Source: Desulfobacterales bacterium
Lineage (GTDB): Bacteria > Desulfobacterota > Desulfobacteria > Desulfobacterales > JAUCGF01
Reading direction: 5' to 3'
DNA: 17,164 nucleotides
Assembly: GCA_029940345.1 (NCBI GenBank)
Contig: JAOZRC010000033.1
Coordinates: 1-17,164 of the forward strand
Within the stretch, counting starts at the first letter, position 1. Each line of letters begins with the position of its first letter. The notes below the pieces were generated by a model. The model was not told the DNA's origin, did no database searches, and saw only the letters and a list, made by a program, of their open reading frames with translations. The position numbers and the translations under genes were made by a program. Of this stretch, positions 1-7,356 are shown piece after piece.

Positions 1-1
1 T

Positions 2-1570
2 GAAATCGAAAAAATTAATGAAAACGCCGACTATTATTTCGAAGAGAATGAGATAGTCGAGGAAAAACCGTGCAGTGACCCGCCTTGTGGCGCCGCCAAG
101 GTGCGTATAAGCACCGAACGCACCGAAGCTTTGTTTCATGCCAATTCTGACGCGGATATGGGGTACAGTTACAGCCGGCCTTTCATTGTGGACAGCTATG
201 TCGATTGCTATGACCCTTCTACGTGTGAATCAACATGGGTGGTGATTTTCGGCAATGGCTATGAAAGCCTGCGAGGGCATGCGGTGCTGATCGCTATTAT
301 TCTGGATAACGCCGGCAAAATTGCCAAAGATAAAGACGATAAACCCAGGGTGTACAAAATCGACACCTATCCGTATGAATATGAGAGTACCAAAATCGAG
401 TGCAACGGCCTCTCCACCCCTTCACTGGTGGATAAAGACCTTGATAAAAAAGTGGACTTTGCGTATGCTGGCGATCTTTTAGGTAATTTATGGAAATTTG
501 ACTTGAGAGACCCCGATCCGGCCAAGTGGCATGTCGCTTTTGAAAATGCGACTGGTGAACCGGAGCCATTGTTTCAAGCGGTGAATGCGGATGGTCTGCG
601 GCAACCGATCACCACTCAACCGGAGGTGGTAATACCTTGTCAATCCAGCCAGAAAGGCTCTTTTATTTCATTCGGCACCGGGCGCTACCTGGGAACGGCT
701 GATTTTGATGACGACACCGTGCAGAGTGTTTATGCCCTGTGGGATTGGCAAGAGCAGTGGGTTGAAAAATATAAAGATGACCACAATTGTGATGCAACTG
801 ATTTTGCCTGCATTGAAGCGGCTGAAAACTCTGCTTCTGACAAGTATTTTGGTAAAATGGTTGAAACCAAATCCACCCTGCCGGGTAACTGTAAGGATGT
901 CAATCCGAGTGAGACGGCAGATGGATCCCGTGTGCTGTCAAATCAGGCGAATGTTCGCCTGGTTCAGCAAACATCGGAAACAATAACGACTGACGTTGAT
1001 GTGGCTAAAAAAGATGCGGATGGCAAAATAGAGTATGATAACGATGGTAACATCATCACCGAAAAGGTGGAAACCACTTTTGAGGTGTTGAGTGCCAATG
1101 TGCCGACCTGGTATTCACCGGCGGATGGAGACGGATGTCATGTGGGTTGGTATTTTGATTTACCGATCAGCCGCGAGCGAATCACTTCGGATCCGGTGTT
1201 AAGGGATGGTGTGGCTTACTTTGTGTCCACGGTTCCCACTGACACACCATGCGTTGCCGGCGGCACCTCGATTTTCTGGGGGATGAACGCCTGTGAGGGC
1301 GGAAGAATTACCGATCCGCTTTTTGATCTTAACGGCGACGGCGTAATCAACCAAGCCGATCTGATTCAAATTGGCACCGATGCGGATGGTAACCCCATAA
1401 TGGCATCTCCCACCGGCCTTCATTTTGACTCCTATCTTTATGCCCCGAGTTTTATCAGCGTACCTGGCGGCGGCGCCATGGCGCTCTTAGGAGGTATGAC
1501 CAAAAAAATAGAAACCCAATTATCAAGCAGTAGCGGTTATGGCGTTTACTACTGGAAAGAAAGGGACTAA
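2..1570 (+). CDS. pilY1: PilY1-like type IV pilus adhesin/assembly protein, C-terminal part (5' end outside window)
   Basis: The frame is open from base 2, so this is the C-terminal 522 residues of a larger protein; the GTG at 101 is only an internal codon. Seen: the PilY1 C-terminal beta-propeller signatures, namely FGNGYES near 245-275, a Ca-loop-like D-x-D-x-D-x3-D directly before AGDLLGNLWKFDL (431-500), PITTQPEVV near 605, and SFISFGTGRYLG near 661-695. A second acidic loop, DLNGDGVINQAD (1325-1360), resembles a dockerin or EF-hand calcium site. Known of the family: PilY1 is a secreted, pilus-tip-associated protein that promotes pilus extension, and its propeller calcium loop controls that. 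The many cysteines (for example C at 206, 221, 404) fit an exported, disulfide-bonded protein. A small secreted protein follows after 4 nt and is probably co-transcribed. Sure of the family; its role in adhesion or motility here is inferred. Confidence 0.88.
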   Translation, partial: EIEKINENADYYFEENEIVEEKPCSDPPCGAAKVRISTERTEALFHANSDADMGYSYSRPFIVDSYVDCYDPSTCESTWVVIFGNGYESLRGHAVLIAIILDNAGKIAKDKDDKPRVYKIDTYPYEYESTKIECNGLSTPSLVDKDLDKKVDFAYAGDLLGNLWKFDLRDPDPAKWHVAFENATGEPEPLFQAVNADGLRQPITTQPEVVIPCQSSQKGSFISFGTGRYLGTADFDDDTVQSVYALWDWQEQWVEKYKDDHNCDATDFACIEAAENSASDKYFGKMVETKSTLPGNCKDVNPSETADGSRVLSNQANVRLVQQTSETITTDVDVAKKDADGKIEYDNDGNIITEKVETTFEVLSANVPTWYSPADGDGCHVGWYFDLPISRERITSDPVLRDGVAYFVSTVPTDTPCVAGGTSIFWGMNACEGGRITDPLFDLNGDGVINQADLIQIGTDADGNPIMASPTGLHFDSYLYAPSFISVPGGGAMALLGGMTKKIETQLSSSSGYGVYYWKERD

Positions 1571-1574
1571 CACA

Positions 1575-1949
1575 ATGAAAAGAAAAATTTGGTTTGTATT
1601 CGGATGTATCTGGCTTCTCGCCGGGGTAGCCTATGCGGAGGAAAAAATCACATTTCTCCCCATCAAACCGGTGCCAACTATTGAAAAACAGGACGAAGCT
1701 GATAAATACAAAGTTGAACACAATATTGATGAGGTTGAAGCCAGTGGGATGATTAGCCGTGTGGCTGAAAATATGATTGTGGTAAATGGCAGGATTTATC
1801 AATTGGCTTCGGATGTTTTATTTTATTCCGCCGAGCGTGAACCGCTATCCAAAAAAGATATTCGTGCAGGTAACATTGTGGGGTGGCAGGTGAATGCGGA
1901 AGGTGAGATCAACAAACTTTGGAAACTTGCGGATGCCCCCGAAGGTTAA
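1575..1949 (+). CDS. small secreted protein downstream of pilY1, unknown function
   Basis: A 124-residue protein. The ATG at 1575 is chosen because it follows a purine-rich AAAGAAAGGG ribosome site (1556-1565) and opens directly into a signal peptide (MKRKIW, hydrophobic core, cleavage after AYA, about residue 20). An in-frame ATG at 1539 lies inside the pilY1 end and would bury the signal peptide. The mature part has a Pro-rich start (PIKPVPT), then an acidic stretch, then a compact beta-rich section (about residues 55-118: GMISRVAENMIVVNGRIYQLA and on to NIVGWQVNAEGEINKLW) that reads like a small OB-like barrel. I do not recognise a named family. The 4-nt gap to pilY1 suggests co-expression and a role in the pilus or envelope; this is inference from position only. 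Confidence 0.75.
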   Translation: MKRKIWFVFGCIWLLAGVAYAEEKITFLPIKPVPTIEKQDEADKYKVEHNIDEVEASGMISRVAENMIVVNGRIYQLASDVLFYSAEREPLSKKDIRAGNIVGWQVNAEGEINKLWKLADAPEG

Positions 1950-2036
1950 AGCACATAATCAGATGTAACGATCTATTCCACTTTACATTTACCTGTGATG
2001 AAAAACGTTTGAGACGCTATTCGGCTTTAAAAAAAC

Positions 2037-2179
2037 GGCATCCTTCATAATAGCTTAAAAGTAGTTTACACTTTTTTGGGGAATGCTGAACCGAAGGTTT
2101 AGCAAAGGCCAGCGTAAAACGCTAAACCTTCGGTTCAGCACTCCTTTAAAGTGTTAAGCGGAAAATGATGAAGGATGCC
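2037..2179. repeat. 143-bp imperfect palindromic element with a perfect 20-bp inner inverted repeat (MITE/REP-like)
   Basis: Inner arms 2084-2103 and 2121-2140 are a perfect 20-bp inverted repeat around a 17-nt loop. Outer ends 2037-2048 (GGCATCCTTCAT) and 2168-2179 are a perfect 12-bp inverted repeat, and the stretches between pair imperfectly (GCTTA and ACACTTT are present in both arms). The arms hold smaller palindromes (AACCGAAGGTT). It fills the middle of the 339-bp gene-free stretch 1950-2288; I see nothing convincing in the rest of that stretch. No coding frame fits. Related sequence recurs at 4755-4793 and 12577-12592, which argues for a dispersed non-autonomous repeat and against a simple terminator. 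It could be transcribed from pilY1 into a very stable RNA hairpin. Confidence 0.8.
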
Positions 2180-2288
2180 AAAAGAACGTCTTAAAACGTT
2201 ACCCGCACAGGGGATGTGAACCAATTGAAACACGTGTGTCTTAACCCCAAACAGCATTTCAGAAATTGAAGGAAAGGACACGAAGGAA

Positions 2289-2798
2289 TTGAACAGAAAT
2301 AAAATAGTTGATACACTCTTGTTCCTAATTTTGTTACTGGCGCCTTCGCTGGCTTTCGCTGAGTTTTATAAATACCGTGATGAAAACGGCGCATTAATAT
2401 ATACCGACGACTTGGCTAAAGTTCCGGAAGATCAGCGACCCAAAGTGAGTACATATCAGGAAGCCGAGGACTTACTTACACCGGTTGAGAAATATAAAAA
2501 ACGTCAACAGGAAGCTGCCGCGCGCGGCCAATCTGAAGGCGTAAAACCCAAAAAAAAGAAGCGCAATCTTTCTTCCCCAAAACGCACTGAACTTGAAAAG
2601 AACAGGACGGCGCTTTTACAGGAAAAAGCGGAACTGGTGAATAAACAGCAGGCGCTTTCCAAATTTAACTACAGACGCGCCGACTATATTCAAATCAAAG
2701 TGCATAAGAAAAAAATCGCCAAGCTTAACAAACGCATTCAGGCGTATGAAAAAAGACGCCAGGAATTTGAACTGGAAGTGGCCAAATATAATCCGTAG
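2289..2798 (+). CDS. secreted DUF4124-domain protein with Lys-rich coiled coil
   Basis: A 169-residue protein. The start is a TTG at 2289, chosen because AAGGAAAGGA (2269-2278) sits 10 nt upstream and the frame opens straight into a signal peptide (residues 1-24, ending LAFA). Residues 25-60 carry the DUF4124 pattern (FYKYRDENGALIYTDDLAKVP), an N-terminal domain common in proteobacterial envelope proteins whose function is not established. Residues 85-97 are a Lys/Arg run (PKKKKRN), and about 97-165 form a long charged helix that is probably a coiled coil (ELEKNRTALLQEKAELVNKQQ and on to KRIQAYEKRRQEFELEVAKY). It is likely periplasmic. It is separated from pilY1 by the palindromic element, so it may have its own promoter, and it converges on the transporter operon. 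DUF4124 is clear; the role is unknown. Confidence 0.82.
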   Translation: MNRNKIVDTLLFLILLLAPSLAFAEFYKYRDENGALIYTDDLAKVPEDQRPKVSTYQEAEDLLTPVEKYKKRQQEAAARGQSEGVKPKKKKRNLSSPKRTELEKNRTALLQEKAELVNKQQALSKFNYRRADYIQIKVHKKKIAKLNKRIQAYEKRRQEFELEVAKYNP

Positions 2799-2856
2799 TG
2801 AGAATTATAGATTTTCTGTAGGTATGAATCGCGTATCCCCACAATTTGAACGAATA

Positions 2857-3891
2857 TTAAAGACGTTTTTCTTCAACACCATGGCAGGCGATATGCGCAT
2901 TTCCATCATAAGACAGCAGGTTGGGAATTTCATTCCGACAGCGATCATCGGCGTACAGGCAGCGGCCATGAAAGACGCATCCGGCGGGAAGATTGATGGG
3001 CGTGGGCACTTCGCCTTTTAATTTGACACGCTGGGGTTTGAGGTGTCCCAATTCGGGGATAGCGCTTAACAACGCTTGGGTGTAAGGGTGACGCGGGGAC
3101 TCGAAAAGGTGCCAGGTCGGGGCCAGTTCACACACGGTTCCCAGGTACATCACGGCGACCCGATTGCTGATATGCTTGACCACGGAAAGATCATGGGTGA
3201 TAAACAAATAGGTTAGCCCGCGTTGTTCCTGGGCGTCCATCATCAAATTGAGTATCTGGGCCTGGATGGATACATCTAAGGCGGACACAGGTTCATCGGC
3301 CACGATAAATTCCGGATCCACGGTCAATGCCCTGGCAATACTGATGCGCTGCCGCTGGCCGCCAGAAAATTCATGAGGGTAGCGGTCGGCCCACTTCGGA
3401 TCCACCCCTACCTGCTCCATCACTTCCGCAACTTTGGCTTTGACATCATTGGCTGAATTCGCCCGTTTATGAAATATGACCGGTTCTTCCAACGTGCGGG
3501 CAACAGTCATGCGAGGGTTTAAAGATGCGTATGGGTCCTGAAAAATCATCTGCATTTTGGCACGATACGGCAGCATGTCAGCGGATGACAGGTTGTCGAT
3601 GCGTTCGCCCTGGTAAAGAATCTTGCCGCTTTCAGGCGGATAAAGACCTAAGACGGTTCGCGCCAAGGTCGATTTACCACAACCACTTTCACCCACCACG
3701 CTGAGCGTTTCCCCAGCTTTTATCTTAAAACTGACATCATTGACAGCCTTCACGGTGGTTCGTTGGCGTTTTATTTTGCCCTTCACCCATTTCAACTGAT
3801 CCAGCAAACCGCCGGAGATGTCGAAATGTTTGACGAGGTTTCGGATTGTCAGAAGGGCGTTATTATGGGTTGTTTGTTGGGGGGTGTTCAT
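2857..3891 (-). CDS. peptide ABC transporter ATP-binding protein, OppF/DppF type
   Basis: 344 residues, cytoplasmic ATPase of an oligo/dipeptide importer. Seen: Walker A GESGCGKS (67-74), Q-loop Q118 (MIFQDPYASLNP), signature SGGQRQR (176-182), Walker B FIVADE (195-200), D-loop SALD, H-loop H233 (THDLSVVKH), then the peptide-transporter C-terminal extension with RHPYTQALLSAIP (267-279) and four cysteines C305, C311, C318 and C336. This cysteine pattern is the one that binds a [4Fe-4S] cluster in some OppD/DppD proteins. The insert between the N-terminal strands and Walker A (about 28-46) is typical of OppF/DppF. It is the last gene of the transporter but is detached from its partner ATPase gene (5462-6436) by the toxin-antitoxin/xisHI cassette. 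The ribosome site (GAGAAA) is weak, and the 91 bp upstream are AT-rich with no clear promoter. Opp versus Dpp substrate cannot be decided from sequence. Confidence 0.95.
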   Translation of the reverse strand: MNTPQQTTHNNALLTIRNLVKHFDISGGLLDQLKWVKGKIKRQRTTVKAVNDVSFKIKAGETLSVVGESGCGKSTLARTVLGLYPPESGKILYQGERIDNLSSADMLPYRAKMQMIFQDPYASLNPRMTVARTLEEPVIFHKRANSANDVKAKVAEVMEQVGVDPKWADRYPHEFSGGQRQRISIARALTVDPEFIVADEPVSALDVSIQAQILNLMMDAQEQRGLTYLFITHDLSVVKHISNRVAVMYLGTVCELAPTWHLFESPRHPYTQALLSAIPELGHLKPQRVKLKGEVPTPINLPAGCVFHGRCLYADDRCRNEIPNLLSYDGNAHIACHGVEEKRL

Positions 3892-3982
3892 AAGCGGTTT
3901 CTCATTAAATTTTCATCATTTGCTATTAAAATAAATATATGTACATAGTAATCACAATCACACCGTTAGACTTTCAGCGTTT

Positions 3983-4327
3983 TCAGGCCACAGCAAAACC
4001 GGTGTACTGTCTTTTATAGGGTGCGTGAAATGCCAGTACGATATCTTCTTTGGGGACGCCTAAGTCGGCAAGTTCATTGGCAATTCCTATTTCAGTGCCA
4101 TCATGCTGAATCCAGATTTTACTTCCTTTCAGATCAATATGTAATAAGCATCCGCGTATGCGTTGATCTTGATTCCAGCCGACGCTGTTTAACTGAAAGT
4201 GATTGCGTTCCCTGTCAAACAAAATTTGCATTTCAACATCACCATAAGAAGGTTTTACATTCCCGTATTCGTTAATGATATTTTCAATATAAGTACGATA
4301 TTTTTCTACTTTTTCCATGTCCGCCAT
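3983..4327 (-). CDS. xisI: XisI family protein (element excision factor)
   Basis: 114 residues, the usual XisI length. Seen: MEKVEKYRTYIENIINEYG at the N-terminus, then PSYGDVEMQILFDRERNHFQLNSVGW, then RIRGCLLHIDLKGSKIWIQHDGTEIGIANEL and a C-terminal LGVPKEDIVLAFHAPYKRQYTGFAVA, the standard family pattern from end to end. The ATG at 4327 has AAGGAG 8 nt upstream and is preferred over the family-typical ATG at 4318. The gene overlaps xisH by 22 nt, so the two are translationally coupled. Known: in heterocyst-forming cyanobacteria XisH and XisI are needed for excision of the fdxN DNA element together with a recombinase. No such recombinase is here, so the role in this genome is probably different. 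Biochemical function is unknown. Confidence 0.92.
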   Translation of the reverse strand: MADMEKVEKYRTYIENIINEYGNVKPSYGDVEMQILFDRERNHFQLNSVGWNQDQRIRGCLLHIDLKGSKIWIQHDGTEIGIANELADLGVPKEDIVLAFHAPYKRQYTGFAVA

Positions 4328-4728
4328 TTCACAATCTCCTTACGCCTGATATCGTAAACAATCAAATTAACCTTATTCCGTTCAATTGATGCTTGTGTAA
4401 ATGGCAACATAAAAAATTCACTGTAAGTTTCCGAAGGCACAGCGAGATACAATTCACGTTCCGGTTCGTTGATTTCCAGAATCATTTTATAATGAACAAG
4501 TTGCCCAATCGCTCTGTGAAACTCAGAAACCTTAGATGCTCCGACAAAACTTTTTATCTCAACAGCTATTTTTCGGCCATTTTTTTCAACAGCCAGCAGT
4601 TTCTCTGCTCCTAAATCAGCATACAAATCAACGCCGCCGAATTGCAGAAGCAAGGGGTCATCAGTAACCGTCCAACCTTCTTGGATTAAGGCATTTTTAA
4701 CGATGTCATGGAAAATGTCTTTAAACAT
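4306..4728 (-). CDS. xisH: XisH family protein, PD-(D/E)XK nuclease-like
   Basis: 140 residues, full family length. Seen: MFKDIFHDIVKNALIQEGW, then GGVDLYADLGAEKLLAVEK (31-49) and KIAVEIKSF (53-61), followed by the GQLVHYKMIL helix (75-84). D38, E57 and K59 match the D...ExK core of PD-(D/E)XK nuclease folds, so nuclease activity is plausible, though not shown for the family as far as I know. It precedes and overlaps xisI. The ATG at 4728 has no good ribosome site; the upstream spacer carries the repeat fragment at 4755-4793. It lies 79 nt after a MazF-type toxin gene on the same strand. Family membership is clear; its excision role is known only from the cyanobacterial fdxN element. Confidence 0.92.
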   Translation of the reverse strand: MFKDIFHDIVKNALIQEGWTVTDDPLLLQFGGVDLYADLGAEKLLAVEKNGRKIAVEIKSFVGASKVSEFHRAIGQLVHYKMILEINEPERELYLAVPSETYSEFFMLPFTQASIERNKVNLIVYDIRRKEIVKWRTWKK

Positions 4729-4754
4729 ATTTTAAACGCACCGTTTTGAAGTTG

Positions 4755-4793
4755 AAAAGTGTAAACTACTTATAGCCTTATATGAATGATGCC
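4755..4793. repeat. half-copy of the palindromic element at 2037-2179
   Basis: Bases 4755-4771 (AAAAGTGTAAACTACTT) are an exact 17-bp match to the reverse complement of 2059-2075. They are followed by TATGAATGATGCC (4781-4793), which matches the reverse complement of the element's left end (2037-2049) with one mismatch. The order and spacing of both blocks are kept, with small indels between. The inner 20-bp inverted repeat is absent, so this is an arm fragment. It lies between mazF and xisH. Confidence 0.7.
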
Positions 4794-4807
4794 CAATTTC
4801 TCACATC

Positions 4808-5155
4808 TTATAATCCCAGACAGTATCGTACCGTATTCTCAATTTTTTCCAATGTATAGCCTTCAATTCGACCAGCAGTTTTCAGGGGAAATCGCTTGGG
4901 GTCTAATGAACGGATTTGAAAGCATAAAAAAACAGTCTCCATTGACAAACTACTTTCCTTTGAGCTGATACGAACATTTGACCGATAATCACGGGTAATA
5001 TTTGTTCCCTTTGTCCCAACAACTACTGTAACTACAAGTGGTAATTTATTGATAGCGTCTACTGATAAAACTAAAACAGGTCTGTGTCCCTTTTGTTCTC
5101 TACCCTTTACTGGGTTGAGGTCTACAAAATAGATGTCACCGCGTCGAATTCCCAT
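4808..5155 (-). CDS. type II toxin-antitoxin toxin, MazF/PemK family
   Basis: 115 residues, the usual size. Seen: the N-terminal RRGDIYFVDLNPVKGREQKG (4-23) and HRPVLVLSVDA (24-34) of the MazF/PemK fold, the central VVTVVVGTKG, and the C-terminal ETVFLCFQIRSLD (73-85) with GRIEGYTLEKIENTVRYCLGL. MazF proteins are ribosome-independent mRNA endoribonucleases; the conserved Arg of the RPVLVLS segment (R25) is present, so the toxin looks intact. The start ATG overlaps the antitoxin stop by one base (TGATG), the classic coupling of a toxin behind its antitoxin. Cleavage specificity cannot be predicted from sequence. Confidence 0.93.
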   Translation of the reverse strand: MGIRRGDIYFVDLNPVKGREQKGHRPVLVLSVDAINKLPLVVTVVVGTKGTNITRDYRSNVRISSKESSLSMETVFLCFQIRSLDPKRFPLKTAGRIEGYTLEKIENTVRYCLGL

Positions 5156-5397
5156 CAGACTGTTTCCAATCCATCAAACTCGGTTTGTTTAAATTCTTCG
5201 TCAATTTTATTTATTACCATGCGAATTTCAGGATCATTGGCCATCTCATCTAATTCGTCTTCTATAGTGCTATTTTTTTCTTTAATATTTACACTATCTC
5301 GCATCCGTTGGATAATTTTTTCAATAAGCCAAAGTTGTTCTTTAAAACTGAGTTGATAAATGCTCTCCTCAATTCTTGATAACGTTGCTACATTCAT
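5155..5397 (-). CDS. antitoxin partner of the MazF-type toxin
   Basis: 80 residues from the ATG at 5397, which has GGTGG about 5 nt upstream; a GTG at 5406 in the same frame would destroy that site. The N-terminal half (LSRIEESIYQLSFKEQLWLIEKIIQRMR) is a helical segment of the kind seen in small antitoxins preceding PemK/MazF toxins. The C-terminal half is acidic (EDELDEMANDPEIRMVINKIDEEFKQTEFDG) and fits a flexible toxin-wrapping tail. The antitoxin call rests on size, position and one-base overlap with the toxin more than on a named family. It begins 64 nt after the oppD-type ATPase gene ends; I could not place a promoter there. Confidence 0.82.
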   Translation of the reverse strand: MNVATLSRIEESIYQLSFKEQLWLIEKIIQRMRDSVNIKEKNSTIEDELDEMANDPEIRMVINKIDEEFKQTEFDGLETV

Positions 5398-5461
5398 AAT
5401 TACCACCGTTCGATAAAATGTCCTATTTTGATTTTTATTCCGGTTGCGATAGACGATTCTA

Positions 5462-6436
5462 TCAATTGTTTAAACTGATTCTATGACAAGCAACCAAACG
5501 ATTTTCATTATCTGCCGACCTCAATAAAGGCGTCTCACGTTGACACACATCCGCGGCCAGATCGCAACGCGGATGAAACGCACAGCCATCGGGAATATCG
5601 GTTAAGGTCGGCATCATGCCTGGGATTTGGTTTAAACGGCGTCCGGCGTCGCTACGGCCGGGAATAGCTTGAATTAATCCCTGGGTGTAAGGATGCCGGG
5701 GCGTATGGATAATGTCTGCGGTGGGGCCGGATTCAATGATTTTGCCGGCATACATAACGGCGATTTTTTCAGTTACTTGGGACACCACCGCCAAATCATG
5801 AGTGATCAGAATCAGCCCCATATCTTCGGAAGCGCATAATTCCACCATGAGGTCCATGATATCGGCCTGAATCGTAACATCCAGTGCGGTCGTGGGTTCA
5901 TCAGCGATAATCAACGCCGGATCGGTGAGCAGTGCGATTGCGATCACGATACGCTGCCGCATGCCGCCGGAGCATTCATGCGGATACTGGCGCAGCCGTT
6001 CTTCAGGTGAAGGAATATAGACTTTTTTGAGCTTGGCCAGCGCTATTGCCATGGCCTCGGCTTTGCTGACCTTATGATGCGCCAGCACGGTTTCCGCCAT
6101 TTGCACACCGATGGTCAGCACCGGATTGAGGGTCATCATCGGGTCCTGAAAAATCATGCTGATGCGGTTGCCGCGAATATCACGCATCGCTTCATCCGAA
6201 AGATTGTCAAGGCGTTGGCCCTGAAAAATTATTTTACCGCCGGAAATATAACCCGGCTTGCTCAACAGGTTGATAATCGCAAAACCGGTTACCGATTTTC
6301 CGGCTCCGCTTTCTCCCACCAATCCGAGTTTTTCACGCCGTGCCAATGTAAAACTGACGCCGTCAATAGCGGTCAGTTCTCCGAATCGCAACGCAAATTT
6401 CACATTCAGATTTTCTACTTCAAGCAATGGCGCCAT
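5462..6436 (-). CDS. peptide ABC transporter ATP-binding protein, OppD/DppD type
   Basis: 324 residues. Seen: Walker A GESGAGKS (41-48), Q-loop Q97 ([12 protein letters not shown]), signature SGGMRQR (156-162), Walker B LIIADE (175-180), TTALD D-loop and H-loop H213 (THDLAVVSQ). The C-terminal peptide-transporter extension carries [14 protein letters not shown] (247-260) and cysteines C285, C291, C298 and C317, the same spacing as in the partner ATPase, possibly holding a [4Fe-4S] cluster. The SGGMR signature and the [15 protein letters not shown] segment are typical of the D subunit. It starts 2 nt after the permease C stop with AAAGGA 5 nt before the ATG. It powers peptide import with the F subunit at 2857-3891. 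Confidence 0.95.
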   Translation of the reverse strand: MAPLLEVENLNVKFALRFGELTAIDGVSFTLARREKLGLVGESGAGKSVTGFAIINLLSKPGYISGGKIIFQGQRLDNLSDEAMRDIRGNRISMIFQDPMMTLNPVLTIGVQMAETVLAHHKVSKAEAMAIALAKLKKVYIPSPEERLRQYPHECSGGMRQRIVIAIALLTDPALIIADEPTTALDVTIQADIMDLMVELCASEDMGLILITHDLAVVSQVTEKIAVMYAGKIIESGPTADIIHTPRHPYTQGLIQAIPGRSDAGRRLNQIPGMMPTLTDIPDGCAFHPRCDLAADVCQRETPLLRSADNENRLVACHRISLNN

Positions 6437-6438
6437 AT

Positions 6439-7356
6439 TTATCCTTTATAAAGGCGGGGATTCAAAACATCCCGCAGCCAGTCTCCCAGCAATAGAATTA
6501 CCAGAATGAAAACCACAAGCAGAATGCCGGGGAAAAAAGTGATCCACCATGAGCCGGAAAAAATATATTCAAAACCGGAGCGAATCAATGACCCTAATGA
6601 CGGCTGCGTGATCGGCATTCCCAAACCGAGAAATGACAGTGCCGCTTCGCTCATAATCGCCTGGGGCACCTGAATCGTGGATATAACCAGCACGGGCGTC
6701 AAAGTATTGGGTAAAATGTGACGCAGCATAATCGTCCGGCGGTTTAAACCGATCACACGGGCCGCTTCCACATACTCTTTATTTTTTTCGCCTAATACCG
6801 AAGCCCGCACCGTACGGGCGTATTTGGGCCATTCCGAAATTCCGATAATGATGATTAAAAGCGGTATGGCGAGTTGTTCATAGCGGTTCACACCAAAAGC
6901 CACCTGAAAAATAGCACTCGCGATAATGGCCACAATAAGGTAGGGGAATGAAAATTGAATATCGGCAATGCGCATTAAGAACGCATCCAGGCGTCCGCCC
7001 ATATAGCCGGCAATCAAGCCGACGCCGATACCTAAAAACGCCTGAAAAATAACCGCGCTGATGCCGATGAGAATGGAAGTGCGCAATCCATAAAGCATGG
7101 TGCTGAAAAGATCACGCCCCTGAATGTCAGTGCCGAAAAAAAAGTTCTGGTTGCCTTCATCCATCCAGGATGGCGGGAGTTCAGAATCCATAATATTGAA
7201 AGTTGACGTATCATACGTATTGTACGGTGCGATGACAGGTGCTGAAAGACCGACGAGCAGTAATATGAAAAAAATCGTAAAACTGATAATCGCAACCGGA
7301 TCGCGTTTGAAACTGTAAAACAGATAAGAATCTTTGAATCGAAGCCAAGCGTTCAT
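6439..7356 (-). CDS. peptide ABC transporter permease, OppC/DppC type
   Basis: 305 residues, inner-membrane permease. Seen: the N-terminal OppC-type segment (RDPVAIISFTIFFILLL, 18-34), the hallmark FGTDIQGRDLFSTMLYG (74-90), hydrophobic spans near 93-117, 135-155, 163-176 and 275-290, the EAA loop that contacts the ATPases (EYVEAARVIGLNRRTIMLRH, 194-213), and ALSFLGLGMPITQPSLG (239-255) with the terminal GDWLRDVLNPRL. All are standard. Its start overlaps the permease B stop by 4 nt (ATGA), so it is translationally coupled. Length and motifs are complete. Confidence 0.95.
   Translation of the reverse strand: MNAWLRFKDSYLFYSFKRDPVAIISFTIFFILLLVGLSAPVIAPYNTYDTSTFNIMDSELPPSWMDEGNQNFFFGTDIQGRDLFSTMLYGLRTSILIGISAVIFQAFLGIGVGLIAGYMGGRLDAFLMRIADIQFSFPYLIVAIIASAIFQVAFGVNRYEQLAIPLLIIIIGISEWPKYARTVRASVLGEKNKEYVEAARVIGLNRRTIMLRHILPNTLTPVLVISTIQVPQAIMSEAALSFLGLGMPITQPSLGSLIRSGFEYIFSGSWWITFFPGILLVVFILVILLLGDWLRDVLNPRLYKG

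Larger units (their letters stand above)
3892..5461. other. accessory cassette (mazEF-like TA pair plus xisH-xisI) splitting the transporter operon
   Basis: This stretch lies between the two ATPase genes, which are directly adjacent in typical opp/dpp operons. It holds four minus-strand genes: antitoxin, MazF-type toxin, xisH and xisI. Base composition drops sharply: rows I counted inside have 16 (4261-4320), 22 (4441-4500) and 22 (5221-5280) G+C of 60, against 35 of 60 in a row of each flanking ATPase gene (3361-3420, 5881-5940). A fragment of the palindromic repeat seen at 2037-2179 lies in the middle (4755-4793). I find no transposase, integrase, clear terminal inverted repeats or target duplication at the edges, so how it arrived is unknown. 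All genes share the operon's strand, so read-through to the last ATPase gene remains possible. Confidence 0.65.

Noticed and set aside
101..103. GTG as start of a 489-residue protein
   Set aside because: The frame is open upstream to the window edge with compatible sequence, so the PilY1-like protein is simply truncated by the window.
3983..4728. Reading xisHI as proof of an fdxN-type excisable element
   Set aside because: No recombinase, nif gene or direct-repeat attachment sites are visible; the families occur widely outside that setting.
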